DNA from: Arthrobacter sp. efr-133-R2A-120
GTDB taxonomy: Bacteria; Actinomycetota; Actinomycetes; Actinomycetales; Micrococcaceae
NCBI RefSeq assembly: GCF_030209835.1
Contig: NZ_JARVRF010000011.1
Location: 1-64,000, forward strand
Direction of reading: 5' to 3'
DNA length: 64,000 nt
Below the pieces are notes generated by a model. The model made no database searches. It had not been told where the DNA came from and saw only the letters and a list, made by a program, of their open reading frames with translations. Numbering within the stretch: position 1 is the stretch's first letter; each line of letters opens with the position of its first letter. Position numbers and translations under genes: made by a program. Positions 1 to 8,637 of this stretch are shown piece by piece.

Positions 1-415
1 TCTCGGCGTAGAGCCAGACGCCTTCGTCTGCCAGGTCGTCGCGGGCGACGCCGGTGACGGTGGCGTAGCGCAGGTTCATGGCCTGGACGGAGCGGGCGAC
101 CTTGGTGGGTTCGAACATGTCCACGGGGGAGGGTTTGCCGGTGTCGATCTGGCAGAAATCGCAGCGGCGGGTGCATTCGGAGCCGCCGATCAGGAAGGTC
201 GCTTCCTTGTCTTCCCAGCACTCGAAGATGTTCGGGCAGCCGGCTTCCTCGCAGACGGTGTGCAGGCCTTCTTTTTTCACGAGGTTCTTCAGGCCCACGA
301 ATTCCGGTCCCATCTGGACCTTGGCCTTGATCCACTCGGGCTTGCGTTCGACCGGGACGGCTTTGTTGCGCTGTTCAACGCGCAGCAGCTTACGGCCTTC
401 AGGTGCCAGGGTCAC
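1..415 (-). CDS. lipA: Lipoyl synthase LipA (N-terminal part, runs off left edge)
   Basis: Radical-SAM enzyme that inserts two sulfurs into octanoyl-protein to make lipoyl groups. Only about the first 138 residues are in the window. They begin [16 protein letters not shown] and contain the auxiliary-cluster region [10 protein letters not shown] around 145-180 and an upstream [13 protein letters not shown] stretch, both typical of LipA. The start is a GTG at 415-413 that overlaps the lipB stop (GTGA), so translation is probably coupled to lipB. The gene order lipB-lipA on one strand puts octanoyl transfer and sulfur insertion in one operon, feeding the lipoyl domains of SucB further right. The radical-SAM CxxxCxxC motif itself may lie beyond the part seen. 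Confidence 0.95.
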   Translation of the reverse strand, partial: MTLAPEGRKLLRVEQRNKAVPVERKPEWIKAKVQMGPEFVGLKNLVKKEGLHTVCEEAGCPNIFECWEDKEATFLIGGSECTRRCDFCQIDTGKPSPVDMFEPTKVARSVQAMNLRYATVTGVARDDLADEGVWLYAE

Positions 416-1080
416 TGGAGTGCTCCTTCGGGGCTGGATACGAGTGCTTCTTCGTGCTTGCGGAACTCTTCCACGAAGCGCTCAGCAATGTCGGCCGGAT
501 TGATGGTCCTGCCGGTCTCAATGGACATGGTGGTGACGCTGGCGTCGGTGATGCCGCACGCGATGATCTGTGCGTAGGGCGCGAGGTCGTTGCTGCAGTT
601 GATGGCCACGCCGTGCATGGTGACGCCGTCCAGGACGCGAATGCCGATTGCGGCGATCTTGCGGTCCGGACCCTTTTCGTCGGCGAGGACCCAGACGCCT
701 GCCCGGCCTTTGACCCGCGTGGCCTTGATCCCGTAGTCCTCCATGATCGCGATCATGACGGCTTCGAGACGCTCGACGTAGTCACGGATCCCGGCACGGT
801 TCTTCAACTTGAGGATGGGGTAGGCAATGAGCTGGCCCGGTCCGTGCCAGGTCAATTTGCCGCCACGGTCCACCGGAACGACGGGAGTGCCGTCAAACGG
901 GCGCTCGTGGTCCTCCGTGAGCTTGCCTGCCGTGTAGACCGCGGCGTGCTCAAGGAGCAGGACGGTGCTGGGTTTCTCGCCGGCAACAACCTTGTTGTGG
1001 AGTTCGCGCTGGATATCCCAGCCCTGCATGTAGTCAACGAAATCCGGGGCAAGACCCAGCTGTGAAAACTCAAGAGTCAT
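412..1080 (-). CDS. lipB: Octanoyltransferase LipB
   Basis: Moves octanoate from acyl carrier protein to lipoyl domains, the first step of lipoate synthesis. The 222-residue length is normal. The [13 protein letters not shown] stretch, the lysine in [10 protein letters not shown] and the cysteine in INCSNDL correspond to the conserved LipB active-site regions. I chose the ATG at 1080 ([10 protein letters not shown]) because the reading frame upstream of it has no family similarity. It overlaps lipA by the GTGA junction. The gene is divergent from the kinase gene at 1224, with 143 bases between them that should hold both promoters. Confidence 0.95.
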   Translation of the reverse strand: MTLEFSQLGLAPDFVDYMQGWDIQRELHNKVVAGEKPSTVLLLEHAAVYTAGKLTEDHERPFDGTPVVPVDRGGKLTWHGPGQLIAYPILKLKNRAGIRDYVERLEAVMIAIMEDYGIKATRVKGRAGVWVLADEKGPDRKIAAIGIRVLDGVTMHGVAINCSNDLAPYAQIIACGITDASVTTMSIETGRTINPADIAERFVEEFRKHEEALVSSPEGALQ

Positions 1081-1223
1081 GGGGACAAGCTTAGACCCCG
1101 CCGGGCGCAGGCCATGATTTTGTGGCCAAGCTCTCAGTCGTACTCGGCCGGGTTGCGGGGCTCCGGTCCCTGGCCTGTGGATAACTTCTGCGGCAATCCG
1201 CGATTTCCGGTATTTGTTGAGGC

Positions 1224-2888
1224 ATGGAGACTTTTTCGCCAGGCGGGAGCGGCCAAGACCAAGACGGGGCCGTGCCCTCCCAGGGGACCGAACCTTCCGA
1301 ACCCGTGATCCCGGGTTTTCTTCCGGTCCGTGAGCTGGGCCGCGGAGGGAGCGCCACGGTGTGGCTCGCAACGGAGCAGCGGTCGGGAAACAATTTCGCC
1401 GTGAAATGCCTCGACCGGAAACCGCCGATTGTGGATTCATGCGAGTCCAAGTCATCCCTGCTCCGTGAAGTGCAGCTTCTGTCCAGGCTGGACCACGAGC
1501 ACCTCGTGAAGGTCCGTGGCGTCGTTGAGTTGGCAGGATCCTTTGGCGGCGGCTTGGGCGTGGTCATGGACTACGCCCCCGGGGGATCGCTTGCGCAGTT
1601 GGTGTCCAGCAGGGGGCGTCTTGGCGTGGGCGAGACGGTGACTATCCTGACGCCCCTGGCGCAGGCCTTGGCCTATCTGCATCGCCAAGGCATGACACAC
1701 TCCGATGTTTCGCCCGGAAATGTCCTCTTCACCGCCCAAGGGAAGCCGCTCCTCTCGGACATGGGCATTTCCCGCGTGGTGGGGGACGCCTCGGGGGTCC
1801 CAGACTCCGGAACCCCCGGATTCGTGGATCCTGATCCGATTATCCCGGGGACCGCGGAACTCCAGCCGCAACGCGACACCTACGCCCTCGCCGCCCTTGG
1901 CTGGTATTGCCTCACCGGCTCCGCGCCTGACACTGCGGCCCGCCGGCCGCCGCTGACATTGCTCGTGCCCGCGGTCCCCACAGCCCTTGCCGTCGCCATC
2001 GAGGCCGGGCTCCATCCCGACGGGGAGCAGCGGCCTTCTGCGGCCGAATTGGGTGTTGCCATCTACAGGAGCGCAGCGCCGGAAGCCGTGGACCTTTCTG
2101 CGTCGGTGCATGCGACGGTTGTTCCTGAACTGATGACCCGGCGTCGGGCTTCTGATCGCCGCTCGAAGCGCGCCCGCATCGCGGTGCTTTTCAGCCGCTC
2201 CCGCCCGCCGGGGGTGGGACACAGGCACCGGCGGGCGGTAGCTCCGGCTTCCGCCCGACGGCGGGTGGCGTCTCTTGTGCTCGCCCTCGGGATAGTTGTG
2301 GGCGCCGGATCAGGAGCCGCAGTGTGGTGGGCTGGCACAGTGTGGTGGGCCGGCGATCTGGGACCGGGAGCAGGGTCGCCGACGCCTGGCCCGGCGTCGA
2401 CGACTGGCCAGGAAGACCGGAGCGCAAACGAACCGCGCAATACCCGGCAGGGAACCGTCCTTGACGGGATTCCCACGGCGGTACTGGGCCAGATCCGATC
2501 CGAAAACCCCGAGGAAGCCATCAGGGGGCTGTCTGCGATCCGGGACACAGCGTTGAGTTCCGGCAAGTTCGAGCTGCTGGACCTCGTCAATGTACAGGGC
2601 TCAGCGGCTGCCGCCTCGGATGGAAAGCTCAGGGACGAATTGATCGGCGCCGGCTTGGTTCTCGCGGGCTTTTCCACCATCTTGACGAGCGTGAGAGTGG
2701 AAGGCGTTCCCGGCCCGGACCGGGCGACGGTTGCTGTCACGGTGGCAACCTCGGCTTATGAAGAACGGGACGCCGCGGGGACGGTCGTCCGGGCGCGTCC
2801 CCCGGGCAAGCCACAGGAACTCAGGCTGGTCCTCCAGCGCGGCGGGGACTCGTGGCGGATCACGGAGATCCTGGCCAAGCAGCCTTAG
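1224..2888 (+). CDS. Membrane-anchored serine/threonine protein kinase, PknB/Hanks type, atypical motifs
   Basis: Predicted receptor-like kinase of 554 residues. The glycine loop GRGGSATVW lies at about 39-47 and the ATP lysine in FAVK is K61. The catalytic loop reads HSDVSPGN (159-166) instead of HRDxxxxN, and the magnesium motif is DMG (179-181) instead of DFG. A proline/arginine-rich linker leads to one membrane segment at about 348-370, then roughly 180 external residues with no PASTA repeats. The C-terminus looks like a small alpha/beta fold (TVAVTVATSAYEE...LVLQRGG). K61, the catalytic aspartate and the DMG aspartate are all present, so activity is plausible. The start is uncertain because the ribosome site is weak. 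It lies tail to tail with the epimerase gene. Confidence 0.85.
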   Translation: METFSPGGSGQDQDGAVPSQGTEPSEPVIPGFLPVRELGRGGSATVWLATEQRSGNNFAVKCLDRKPPIVDSCESKSSLLREVQLLSRLDHEHLVKVRGVVELAGSFGGGLGVVMDYAPGGSLAQLVSSRGRLGVGETVTILTPLAQALAYLHRQGMTHSDVSPGNVLFTAQGKPLLSDMGISRVVGDASGVPDSGTPGFVDPDPIIPGTAELQPQRDTYALAALGWYCLTGSAPDTAARRPPLTLLVPAVPTALAVAIEAGLHPDGEQRPSAAELGVAIYRSAAPEAVDLSASVHATVVPELMTRRRASDRRSKRARIAVLFSRSRPPGVGHRHRRAVAPASARRRVASLVLALGIVVGAGSGAAVWWAGTVWWAGDLGPGAGSPTPGPASTTGQEDRSANEPRNTRQGTVLDGIPTAVLGQIRSENPEEAIRGLSAIRDTALSSGKFELLDLVNVQGSAAAASDGKLRDELIGAGLVLAGFSTILTSVRVEGVPGPDRATVAVTVATSAYEERDAAGTVVRARPPGKPQELRLVLQRGGDSWRITEILAKQP

Positions 2889-2892
2889 GGGC

Positions 2893-3792
2893 TCATTTGC
2901 CGCCGTTTGCCACCCATCGGGCGGCGTCCGCCAGCGCGGGGTGCTGCCAGGCAAAGCCTGAGTCCATCAGCCTTGCCGGTTCCATGCGCTGGTTGGCAAG
3001 GACAAGTTCCTCTGCCAGATGGCTCCCAAGGGCGAGGCGCAGGGCCGGGGCGGGTACGCGCAGGAACGCCGGCCGGTGCAGGGCAGCCGCCAGTTGCGCA
3101 ACGATCGCGTTGACATCCGCGCTTTCGGGGGCGCACACGTTGACGGGACCTTCAAGCGACGAGTTAAGCAGGTATTCGAAGGCGGAAACTTCATCCACCA
3201 GGGAAATCCACGGCCAATATTGCCGGCCGTTTCCCAACGGTCCGCCCACACCCATCTTCAGCAACGGAAGGAGCGGCCCCAACGCTCCGCCATCAGGGCT
3301 GAGGACCACCCCGGTACGCGGCGTCACCACCCGTACGCCGGCAGGTGCCGTATGGGCGGCGGCCTCCCAATCGACGCACAGGGTGGCCAGCATGCCTTTG
3401 CCTGGCCCTGCGTCCTCCCGGAGCAGGCCGGCGCGGGACGAACCGTAGTAACCCGACGCCGACTGGCTCAGGAACGTTCCGGGCGGAGTGCCCAGCCGTC
3501 CCATGGCCGCCGTGAGCGTTTTTGTTGTCCGCAAGCGTGAGTCGATGATGTCCCGCACGCGCGCCTTGCTCCAGCGGCGCTCCCCGATGCCTGCCCCGGA
3601 GAGGTTGACCACGGCGCCTGCGCCGTCGAGTACCGCCTCATCCAGTTGGCCCGCGGCCGGATCCCAAAATGCCTCATTTGCCCCTGCAGGCGGACGGCGG
3701 ACCAACCGCACGACGTCGTGCCCGCTGCCGAGGAGACGCGCGGAAAGCGCGGTTCCAATGAATCCTGAAGCACCCGATATCACGATTCGCAT
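2893..3792 (-). CDS. TIGR01777-family NAD-dependent epimerase/SDR protein
   Basis: A 299-residue extended short-chain dehydrogenase. The Rossmann motif GASGFIGTAL is at residues 7-16. The family signature GAGIGERRWSKARVRDIIDSR follows at about 65-85, and the YYGSS stretch near 118 carries the active-site tyrosine region. The C-terminal third matches the DUF1731 region (VNVCAPES...LRLALGSHLAEELVLANQRMEPARL). Family members include E. coli YfcH and the plant SulA-like proteins; the substrate is unknown. Length is normal. It is a single gene between the kinase and the divergent tricorn protease gene, and the 83-base gap upstream must hold both promoters. Confidence 0.9.
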   Translation of the reverse strand: MRIVISGASGFIGTALSARLLGSGHDVVRLVRRPPAGANEAFWDPAAGQLDEAVLDGAGAVVNLSGAGIGERRWSKARVRDIIDSRLRTTKTLTAAMGRLGTPPGTFLSQSASGYYGSSRAGLLREDAGPGKGMLATLCVDWEAAAHTAPAGVRVVTPRTGVVLSPDGGALGPLLPLLKMGVGGPLGNGRQYWPWISLVDEVSAFEYLLNSSLEGPVNVCAPESADVNAIVAQLAAALHRPAFLRVPAPALRLALGSHLAEELVLANQRMEPARLMDSGFAWQHPALADAARWVANGGK

Positions 3793-3875
3793 GCCTCATC
3801 TCATCATGGCGAGCGTCACTTCGGCATTACGGCAGGCCTCAAAAGGCTCGCTTCACCTTTGACTATGATCGAACA

Positions 3876-6800
3876 ATGACCTCCTCCAGCTACTTCCGTT
3901 TCCCGCATTTGCACGGTGATTTGATCACTTTCGTGGCCGAAGACGACGTTTGGATTGCGCCCGTGGCCGGAGGCCGCGCGTGGCGGATTTCGGCCCAGCA
4001 GCTCCCTGCACGCAATCCCCGCTTCACCCCGGACGGCAAGCGGCTCGTCTGGACGACGATCGTGGGGGCCGCTCCCGAGGTGGTGACAGCGAATGTCGAC
4101 GGCGGCGGGTACCGGCAGTTGAGCTACTTCGGCCACAGCACCACCCGGGTCAAGGGATTCACCTCCGCAGGCGACGTTGTGGTCACCACGGCCTTCGAAC
4201 AAGCCGAGGGGCGGCACACGCACGCCTACGCCTTGCCGCTCGACGGCGGCCCCGCCGTTGAGCTTCCCTTCGGCCCCGTCGAATCAGTGGCATTCGGCCC
4301 GGAAGTGGGGGACGAGCGTCCCGTGGTCCTTGCCAGCGTGCTTTCCCGCGAGCCTGCCTGGTGGAAGCGGTACCGCGGCGGCACTGCCGGAAAACTGTGG
4401 ATCGACGCCGACGGGAACGGCGAGTTCGCCCGCTTGGTTCCCGCGCTCGACGGGAACCTCGCGGACCCGCTGTGGGTAGGCGGACGGATCGCCTTCCTTT
4501 CGGACCACGAGGGCTACGCGAATCTCTACTCGCTGCAGCCGGACGGTTCGGACCTGCGCCGGCACACCGATCACGAGGACTTCTACGTCCGGCACGCTGC
4601 GAGCGACGGCAAGCGGGTCATCTTCGAATCGGCGGGTGAGTTGTGGATCCTGCCGACGCTCGAGGCCGACGCCGAAGCGGTACGGCTGGACGTCAGCCTG
4701 GGCTCGGCATCCCAGTCGCGCCGGCCCGCACCCCTCAAAGTCGCCGCCCATCTCGGCGAAGTCTTCCCCAACGCCACCGGTTCGGCCAGTGCGGTGGAAT
4801 CCCACGGAACCATCCACTGGCTGCGCCACAAAGACGGACCGTCCCGCGTGGTCGAAGCGACTCCCGGCGTGCGGGCAAGGCTTCCCCGGCCCCTCATTGA
4901 CGGTCGCATCGCCTATGTAGCAGACCACGACGGCGTCGATTCCATCTATATCAAGAGGATTGCCCCGCGTTTCTCACGGCCGGCCGTCGAGGCGCCAGTC
5001 AAGGACGCAGTACCGGCGCCACACGAAGCTGAAGAAGCCGCGGCCGGACAACTGCCCCGCCCGGTCTCGGCATCAGCCATTGCGGGACAGCCCGCGACGT
5101 CCGAGGTTCGGGTGCCGCAGCCGCACACGGAGATCGCTACGGCGTCCGCGGATGGTGAGGCCGCCCCTGTCAGCACCACAAGTGGCGGGGCCGAAGAATC
5201 ACAGATCGATTTCCTGCGGATCGATTTTCCCAGGGCGGCCCGTCCAAGCGCCCTCGAAGCCAGTCCCGATGGCCGGTGGCTTGCCGTGGGTACCGCGTTC
5301 GGAGACGTCTACCTGGCCGACACTGCCAGCGGCACCTTGTCGCCGCTTGTCAGCGTGGGGGATGGCAGCATCGACAGCCTCGCATGGTCGCCGGACTCGC
5401 AATGGCTCGCATGGTCCGAGCCTGTGACATCCTTTGGCTCGCGGAGCAAGTTGCGCATGGTCAACATCGCCAGCCCGGAAGACATCGTGGATGTCACCGA
5501 CGGCCGCTTCTGCGACGAATCGCCGGCATTCACTCCCGACGGCAAATTCCTGGCGTTCCTCTCGAACCGCAGCTTTGATCCCGTCTACGACGGCCATGCC
5601 TTCGACTTGTCGTTCCCCAGCCCCATCAAGCCGTACCTCGTGGCACTCGCCGCAGCCACTCCATCTCCCTTCGGCCCGGTAGTGGATCTGCTGGACGAGG
5701 ATGAAGACGCACCACCCGCACAGACGAACGGCGCGAAGGACGGTGTGGGAGATGGTGCCGGGGCGACCGTCAGGGTCCATGTGGACCGTGAAGGGCTGCC
5801 CTTGCGCGTCATCGGCGTCCCCGTGCCGCAGGGCAACTACTCGGCGCTTTCGGCTTCCAGCGGCGCATTGCTGTGGCTCGACACCCCGCTCTCAGGTGTC
5901 ACGGGAGACGGCCGCGGCAAGGTGCAGGACAAGGCACCCGCTCCGGCTTTGGTCCGCTACGAGCTTTCGAAGCAGAAGCAGGCCACATTAGCCTCCGCGG
6001 TTGAGCGTTACCGACTGTCCGGAGACGGCAAGAAACTGGTCTTCGTGAACGACAAGCAGGTTATCGCCGTACCGTCCGATACCAAGGTTGAAGAAGAATC
6101 GGGCGAGCTCGTCAAGGTTGAGCTGAACCGGATCCGGGTAGTCATGGATCCTTTGGCGGTGTGGGGGCAGGCCTTCGACGAAGCGTGGCGGCTGCAGCGG
6201 GACTTCTTCTGGACGGAAGACATGGCGGGCCAGGACTGGGATTCGGTGCACGCACGGTACCGGCCCGTCGTCGAACGCCTCGGCTCGCACGACGACTTGG
6301 TGGACCTTCTGTGGGAACTGCACGGTGAGCTGGGCACTTCCCACGCTTACGTGCGTCCGGCGGCCGTGGGCGAACCCGGGAGCAATGGACAGGGCCGGCT
6401 CGGCGCCGACCTCAAGCTCACGGAGGCCGGCTGGGAGATCACGCGGATCCTCGCCGGAGACTCTTCCGACCCCCTCGCCAACTCGCCGCTGACGCGGCCG
6501 GGATCCGACGCGAAGGTGGGCGACGTTGTCCTGGCGATCGACGGCGTCGGGCTCTCCGCAGACCGTACTCCCGCCAAACAACTGGTGGGCGCAGCGGGCC
6601 GGACCGTGGAACTCACGCTCCTGAATGGCGCTGGGCACGGCGAGGCGGCTGGCCAGCAGCGGCGGATCGCTGTTGTTCCGGTAAAGGACGAGGAACGCTT
6701 GCGGTACCAGGAATGGGTGCACGCCAACAGGCGCACTGTGCGCGAGGCCTCGGACGGAAAGTTCGGCTATCTGCATGTTCCGGACATGATGGCCAACGGC

Positions 6801-7397
6801 TGGGCGCAGCTTCACAGGGATCTTGATACCGAGACCGCGCTGGACGGCTTGATTGTCGACGTACGCCGGAACCGTGGCGGCCACACCTCCCAGCTCGTGG
6901 CTGAACTGATCGGCCGCAAGGTCACCGGCTGGAGCATGCCCCGCGGCGAAAAGCCGCGTACTTATCCGCATCACGCTCCGCGCGGCCCCGTCATTATCCT
7001 CGCCGACGAATTCGCCGGCTCGGACGGTGACATCATCACGCAGGTGTCCAAACTCCGCGGCATCGGCCCGGTCATCGGCACCCGGACCTGGGGCGGCGTC
7101 GTGGGCATCGACAACCGTTTCGCCTTGGCTGACGGCACCGGCGTGACCCAGCCTCGCTATGCCACGTGGTTCTCCGGTGGCATCGGGTGGAGCGTGGAGA
7201 ACTTCGGGGTTGAGCCTGACATCGAAGTGGTGTTCCCGCCCCACGCCTATGCGGCCGGCACCGATCCCCAGTTGGAGTACGGGATCGGGGCCCTCAAGGA
7301 AATGGTGCAGGAGCTACCCACAGACCGGCCACCCCTGCGTGCAGGCTACCGCAAGCTCCGCCCGGCTGCGTTGCCCGCGCGGCCGCAAAAGGGCTAG
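3876..7397 (+). CDS. Tricorn protease homologue (peptidase S41)
   Basis: Cytoplasmic oligomeric peptidase expected to degrade oligopeptides left by the proteasome or Clp. It has 1,173 residues, the usual tricorn length. N-terminal repeats such as NPRFTPDGKRLVW and SPDGRWLAV form the six- and seven-bladed propellers. A low-complexity insert occupies about 370-445. The tricorn C1 region starts near 755 (DEAWRLQRDFFW), a PDZ domain lies at about 845-935, and the C2 region holds RRNRGGHTSQL and the nucleophile S1049 in EFAGSDGD. The C-terminus is about 50 residues past the core. Start MTSSSYFRFP follows a 5-prime region shared with the divergent epimerase. A strong hairpin terminator follows the stop. 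Confidence 0.95.
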   Translation: MTSSSYFRFPHLHGDLITFVAEDDVWIAPVAGGRAWRISAQQLPARNPRFTPDGKRLVWTTIVGAAPEVVTANVDGGGYRQLSYFGHSTTRVKGFTSAGDVVVTTAFEQAEGRHTHAYALPLDGGPAVELPFGPVESVAFGPEVGDERPVVLASVLSREPAWWKRYRGGTAGKLWIDADGNGEFARLVPALDGNLADPLWVGGRIAFLSDHEGYANLYSLQPDGSDLRRHTDHEDFYVRHAASDGKRVIFESAGELWILPTLEADAEAVRLDVSLGSASQSRRPAPLKVAAHLGEVFPNATGSASAVESHGTIHWLRHKDGPSRVVEATPGVRARLPRPLIDGRIAYVADHDGVDSIYIKRIAPRFSRPAVEAPVKDAVPAPHEAEEAAAGQLPRPVSASAIAGQPATSEVRVPQPHTEIATASADGEAAPVSTTSGGAEESQIDFLRIDFPRAARPSALEASPDGRWLAVGTAFGDVYLADTASGTLSPLVSVGDGSIDSLAWSPDSQWLAWSEPVTSFGSRSKLRMVNIASPEDIVDVTDGRFCDESPAFTPDGKFLAFLSNRSFDPVYDGHAFDLSFPSPIKPYLVALAAATPSPFGPVVDLLDEDEDAPPAQTNGAKDGVGDGAGATVRVHVDREGLPLRVIGVPVPQGNYSALSASSGALLWLDTPLSGVTGDGRGKVQDKAPAPALVRYELSKQKQATLASAVERYRLSGDGKKLVFVNDKQVIAVPSDTKVEEESGELVKVELNRIRVVMDPLAVWGQAFDEAWRLQRDFFWTEDMAGQDWDSVHARYRPVVERLGSHDDLVDLLWELHGELGTSHAYVRPAAVGEPGSNGQGRLGADLKLTEAGWEITRILAGDSSDPLANSPLTRPGSDAKVGDVVLAIDGVGLSADRTPAKQLVGAAGRTVELTLLNGAGHGEAAGQQRRIAVVPVKDEERLRYQEWVHANRRTVREASDGKFGYLHVPDMMANGWAQLHRDLDTETALDGLIVDVRRNRGGHTSQLVAELIGRKVTGWSMPRGEKPRTYPHHAPRGPVIILADEFAGSDGDIITQVSKLRGIGPVIGTRTWGGVVGIDNRFALADGTGVTQPRYATWFSGGIGWSVENFGVEPDIEVVFPPHAYAAGTDPQLEYGIGALKEMVQELPTDRPPLRAGYRKLRPAALPARPQKG

Positions 7398-7418
7398 CCG
7401 GAGGCCCACAAGACGAAG

Positions 7419-7459
7419 TCCCCGCCCTTCCGGAAGGAAAGGCGGGGACTCGCTTTTTG
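7419..7459. terminator. Bidirectional Rho-independent terminator
   Basis: An inverted repeat with arms AGTCCCCGCC and GGCGGGGACT encloses a partly self-complementary loop and is followed by CGCTTTTTGG. It sits between the convergent tricorn protease and OsmC genes and should serve the plus strand. A weaker A-rich side may serve the minus strand. Confidence 0.85.
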
Positions 7460-7482
7460 GACAGGTTTCGGACGTGGTGCCG

Positions 7483-7911
7483 CTAGGAAGCGAGCGTGGC
7501 ATCCAGCGTGATCGGCGTTGCCCGGAGTGCCTGGGATACCGGGCAGTTGACCTTGGCGTCTTCGGCGAGGCGCTGGAACTCTTCTTCGGAGACACCCGGG
7601 ATGCGTGCGCTCACGGTCAGGTGGATGCCCGTGATGCCTTCGCCTGGCTGGAAGGTGACATCGGCCTTGGTGTTGACCTCTTCCGGCGTGAAGCCTGCGC
7701 CTGCGACGCCGTTGCTGAAGGCCATCGAGTAGCATGCCGAGTGTGCGGCAGCAATCAGCTCTTCGGGGCTCGTCTTGCCCTCTGCGGACTCCGCGCGGGC
7801 CTTCCAGGTGACGTTGAAGGTTCCGAGCCCGGAGCTGTCCAGCGTGGTGTTGCCGGCGCCTTCGATCAGGTTGCCGTTCCATACGGTGTGTGCGGTGCGT
7901 GTTGTTGCCAT
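7483..7911 (-). CDS. OsmC/Ohr family peroxiredoxin-like protein
   Basis: Thiol-dependent protein that reduces organic hydroperoxides. The product has 142 residues. The two redox cysteines of the family are in AHSACYSMA and KVNCPVSQAL. I chose the ATG at 7911 (MATTRTAHTV), which has GAGGAG five bases upstream. A GTG six bases earlier overlaps that ribosome site and is less likely. The OsmC subgroup (rather than Ohr) is suggested by the opening TAHTVWNGNLIEGAGN and the SPEELIAAAHSAC signature. Transcribed alone, ending in the shared terminator with the tricorn gene. Confidence 0.93.
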   Translation of the reverse strand: MATTRTAHTVWNGNLIEGAGNTTLDSSGLGTFNVTWKARAESAEGKTSPEELIAAAHSACYSMAFSNGVAGAGFTPEEVNTKADVTFQPGEGITGIHLTVSARIPGVSEEEFQRLAEDAKVNCPVSQALRATPITLDATLAS

Positions 7912-8124
7912 GTCCACTCCTCAGCGTCGTTGCGAATTGGCATCCGGATACCGGATGCCACCGGGTTCAATCCTAGGGAGTCGACGGCGGCGGCGCACCG
8001 CTTGTCCGCTCTCAGAGGATTGTGACTGCCACGGTTCAAGCGGTAACGGCTTAAGCGGCAACGGCCGCCCGGACGAAAGGTCCAGGCGGCCGCTCAGTTT
8101 GCTCCAGCCAGCGATTATCCGGGA

Positions 8125-8478
8125 TTACTGCCAGATCGTGGCGATGGCGATGTTGATCAAAGCCAGGCCGCCGACGCCGTGGGCCAATCCCGTAGAGACC
8201 GGTTCGCCCTTCTTGACCTTGCGTGAGCCAATGACGGCGAGAACGGCCACGGCGAGGCCGATCGCGAACTTGATGCCGAGCTTGAAGTAGTTGGGATCGG
8301 CATTGGGCAGCATGGGCAGGATTCCCATCATGGCAACACCGGTGATCAGCTGCACGAAGGCGCCATCGCGCTGACGCGGGTGAACGGTCGGCTGCTTCAT
8401 GGTGGCGATCCAAAAACCCACGATCATGGCTGCGCCGACGATGTGCAAGAACAGCAGGACGTTGAAGAGGATAGTCAT
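8125..8478 (-). CDS. Small four-helix membrane protein
   Basis: A 117-residue hydrophobic protein with four predicted membrane segments, at about 3-25, 40-58, 66-84 and 98-115. A basic loop GSRKVKKGEP separates the last two. The first helix contains LFLHIVGAAMIVGFW, whose histidine could bind haem or a metal, but no enzyme motif is visible and I cannot name the function. Homologues of this size occur in Arthrobacter relatives as uncharacterised proteins. The start ATG is at 8478. A near-perfect copy of the repeat found at the cytochrome bd operon lies 22 bases upstream, hinting at a role in respiration or the envelope under the same repressor. Confidence 0.75.
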   Translation of the reverse strand: MTILFNVLLFLHIVGAAMIVGFWIATMKQPTVHPRQRDGAFVQLITGVAMMGILPMLPNADPNYFKLGIKFAIGLAVAVLAVIGSRKVKKGEPVSTGLAHGVGGLALINIAIATIWQ

Positions 8479-8499
8479 GGCTCCAGCTTAGCCAGAATC

Positions 8500-8516
8500 T
8501 TCTACGTGCCGTAGCA
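8500..8516. promoter_or_regulatory. Candidate BlaI-type operator (TTCTAC-N5-GTAGCA)
   Basis: The sequence TTCTACGTGCCGTAGCA differs by one base from the TTCTAC-N5-GTAGAA palindromes found three times before cydA. It lies 22 bases upstream of the small membrane protein start on the minus strand, a position where a bound repressor would block transcription. The link to the repressor at 26,124 is inferred from sequence match only. Confidence 0.5.
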
Positions 8517-8547
8517 AAGCCACGGAGCAATATCCTGGCATGAAAAA

Positions 8548-8586
8548 CGGGAAGGCCCCGGCGGTTTCCCGTCGGGACCTTCCCGT
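8548..8586 (-). terminator. Terminator after sucB region (minus strand)
   Basis: A hairpin with arms GGGAAGGCCCC and its imperfect complement GGGACCTTCCC. Read on the minus strand it ends in CGTTTTTC. It follows the sucB stop by about 50 bases, so it closes the lpdA-sucB transcript. Confidence 0.75.
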
Positions 8587-8637
8587 CGTCGTGATCCGCA
8601 CCGTCAGGAGGTACGGGTCGCTATATGTTCGCTGGAA

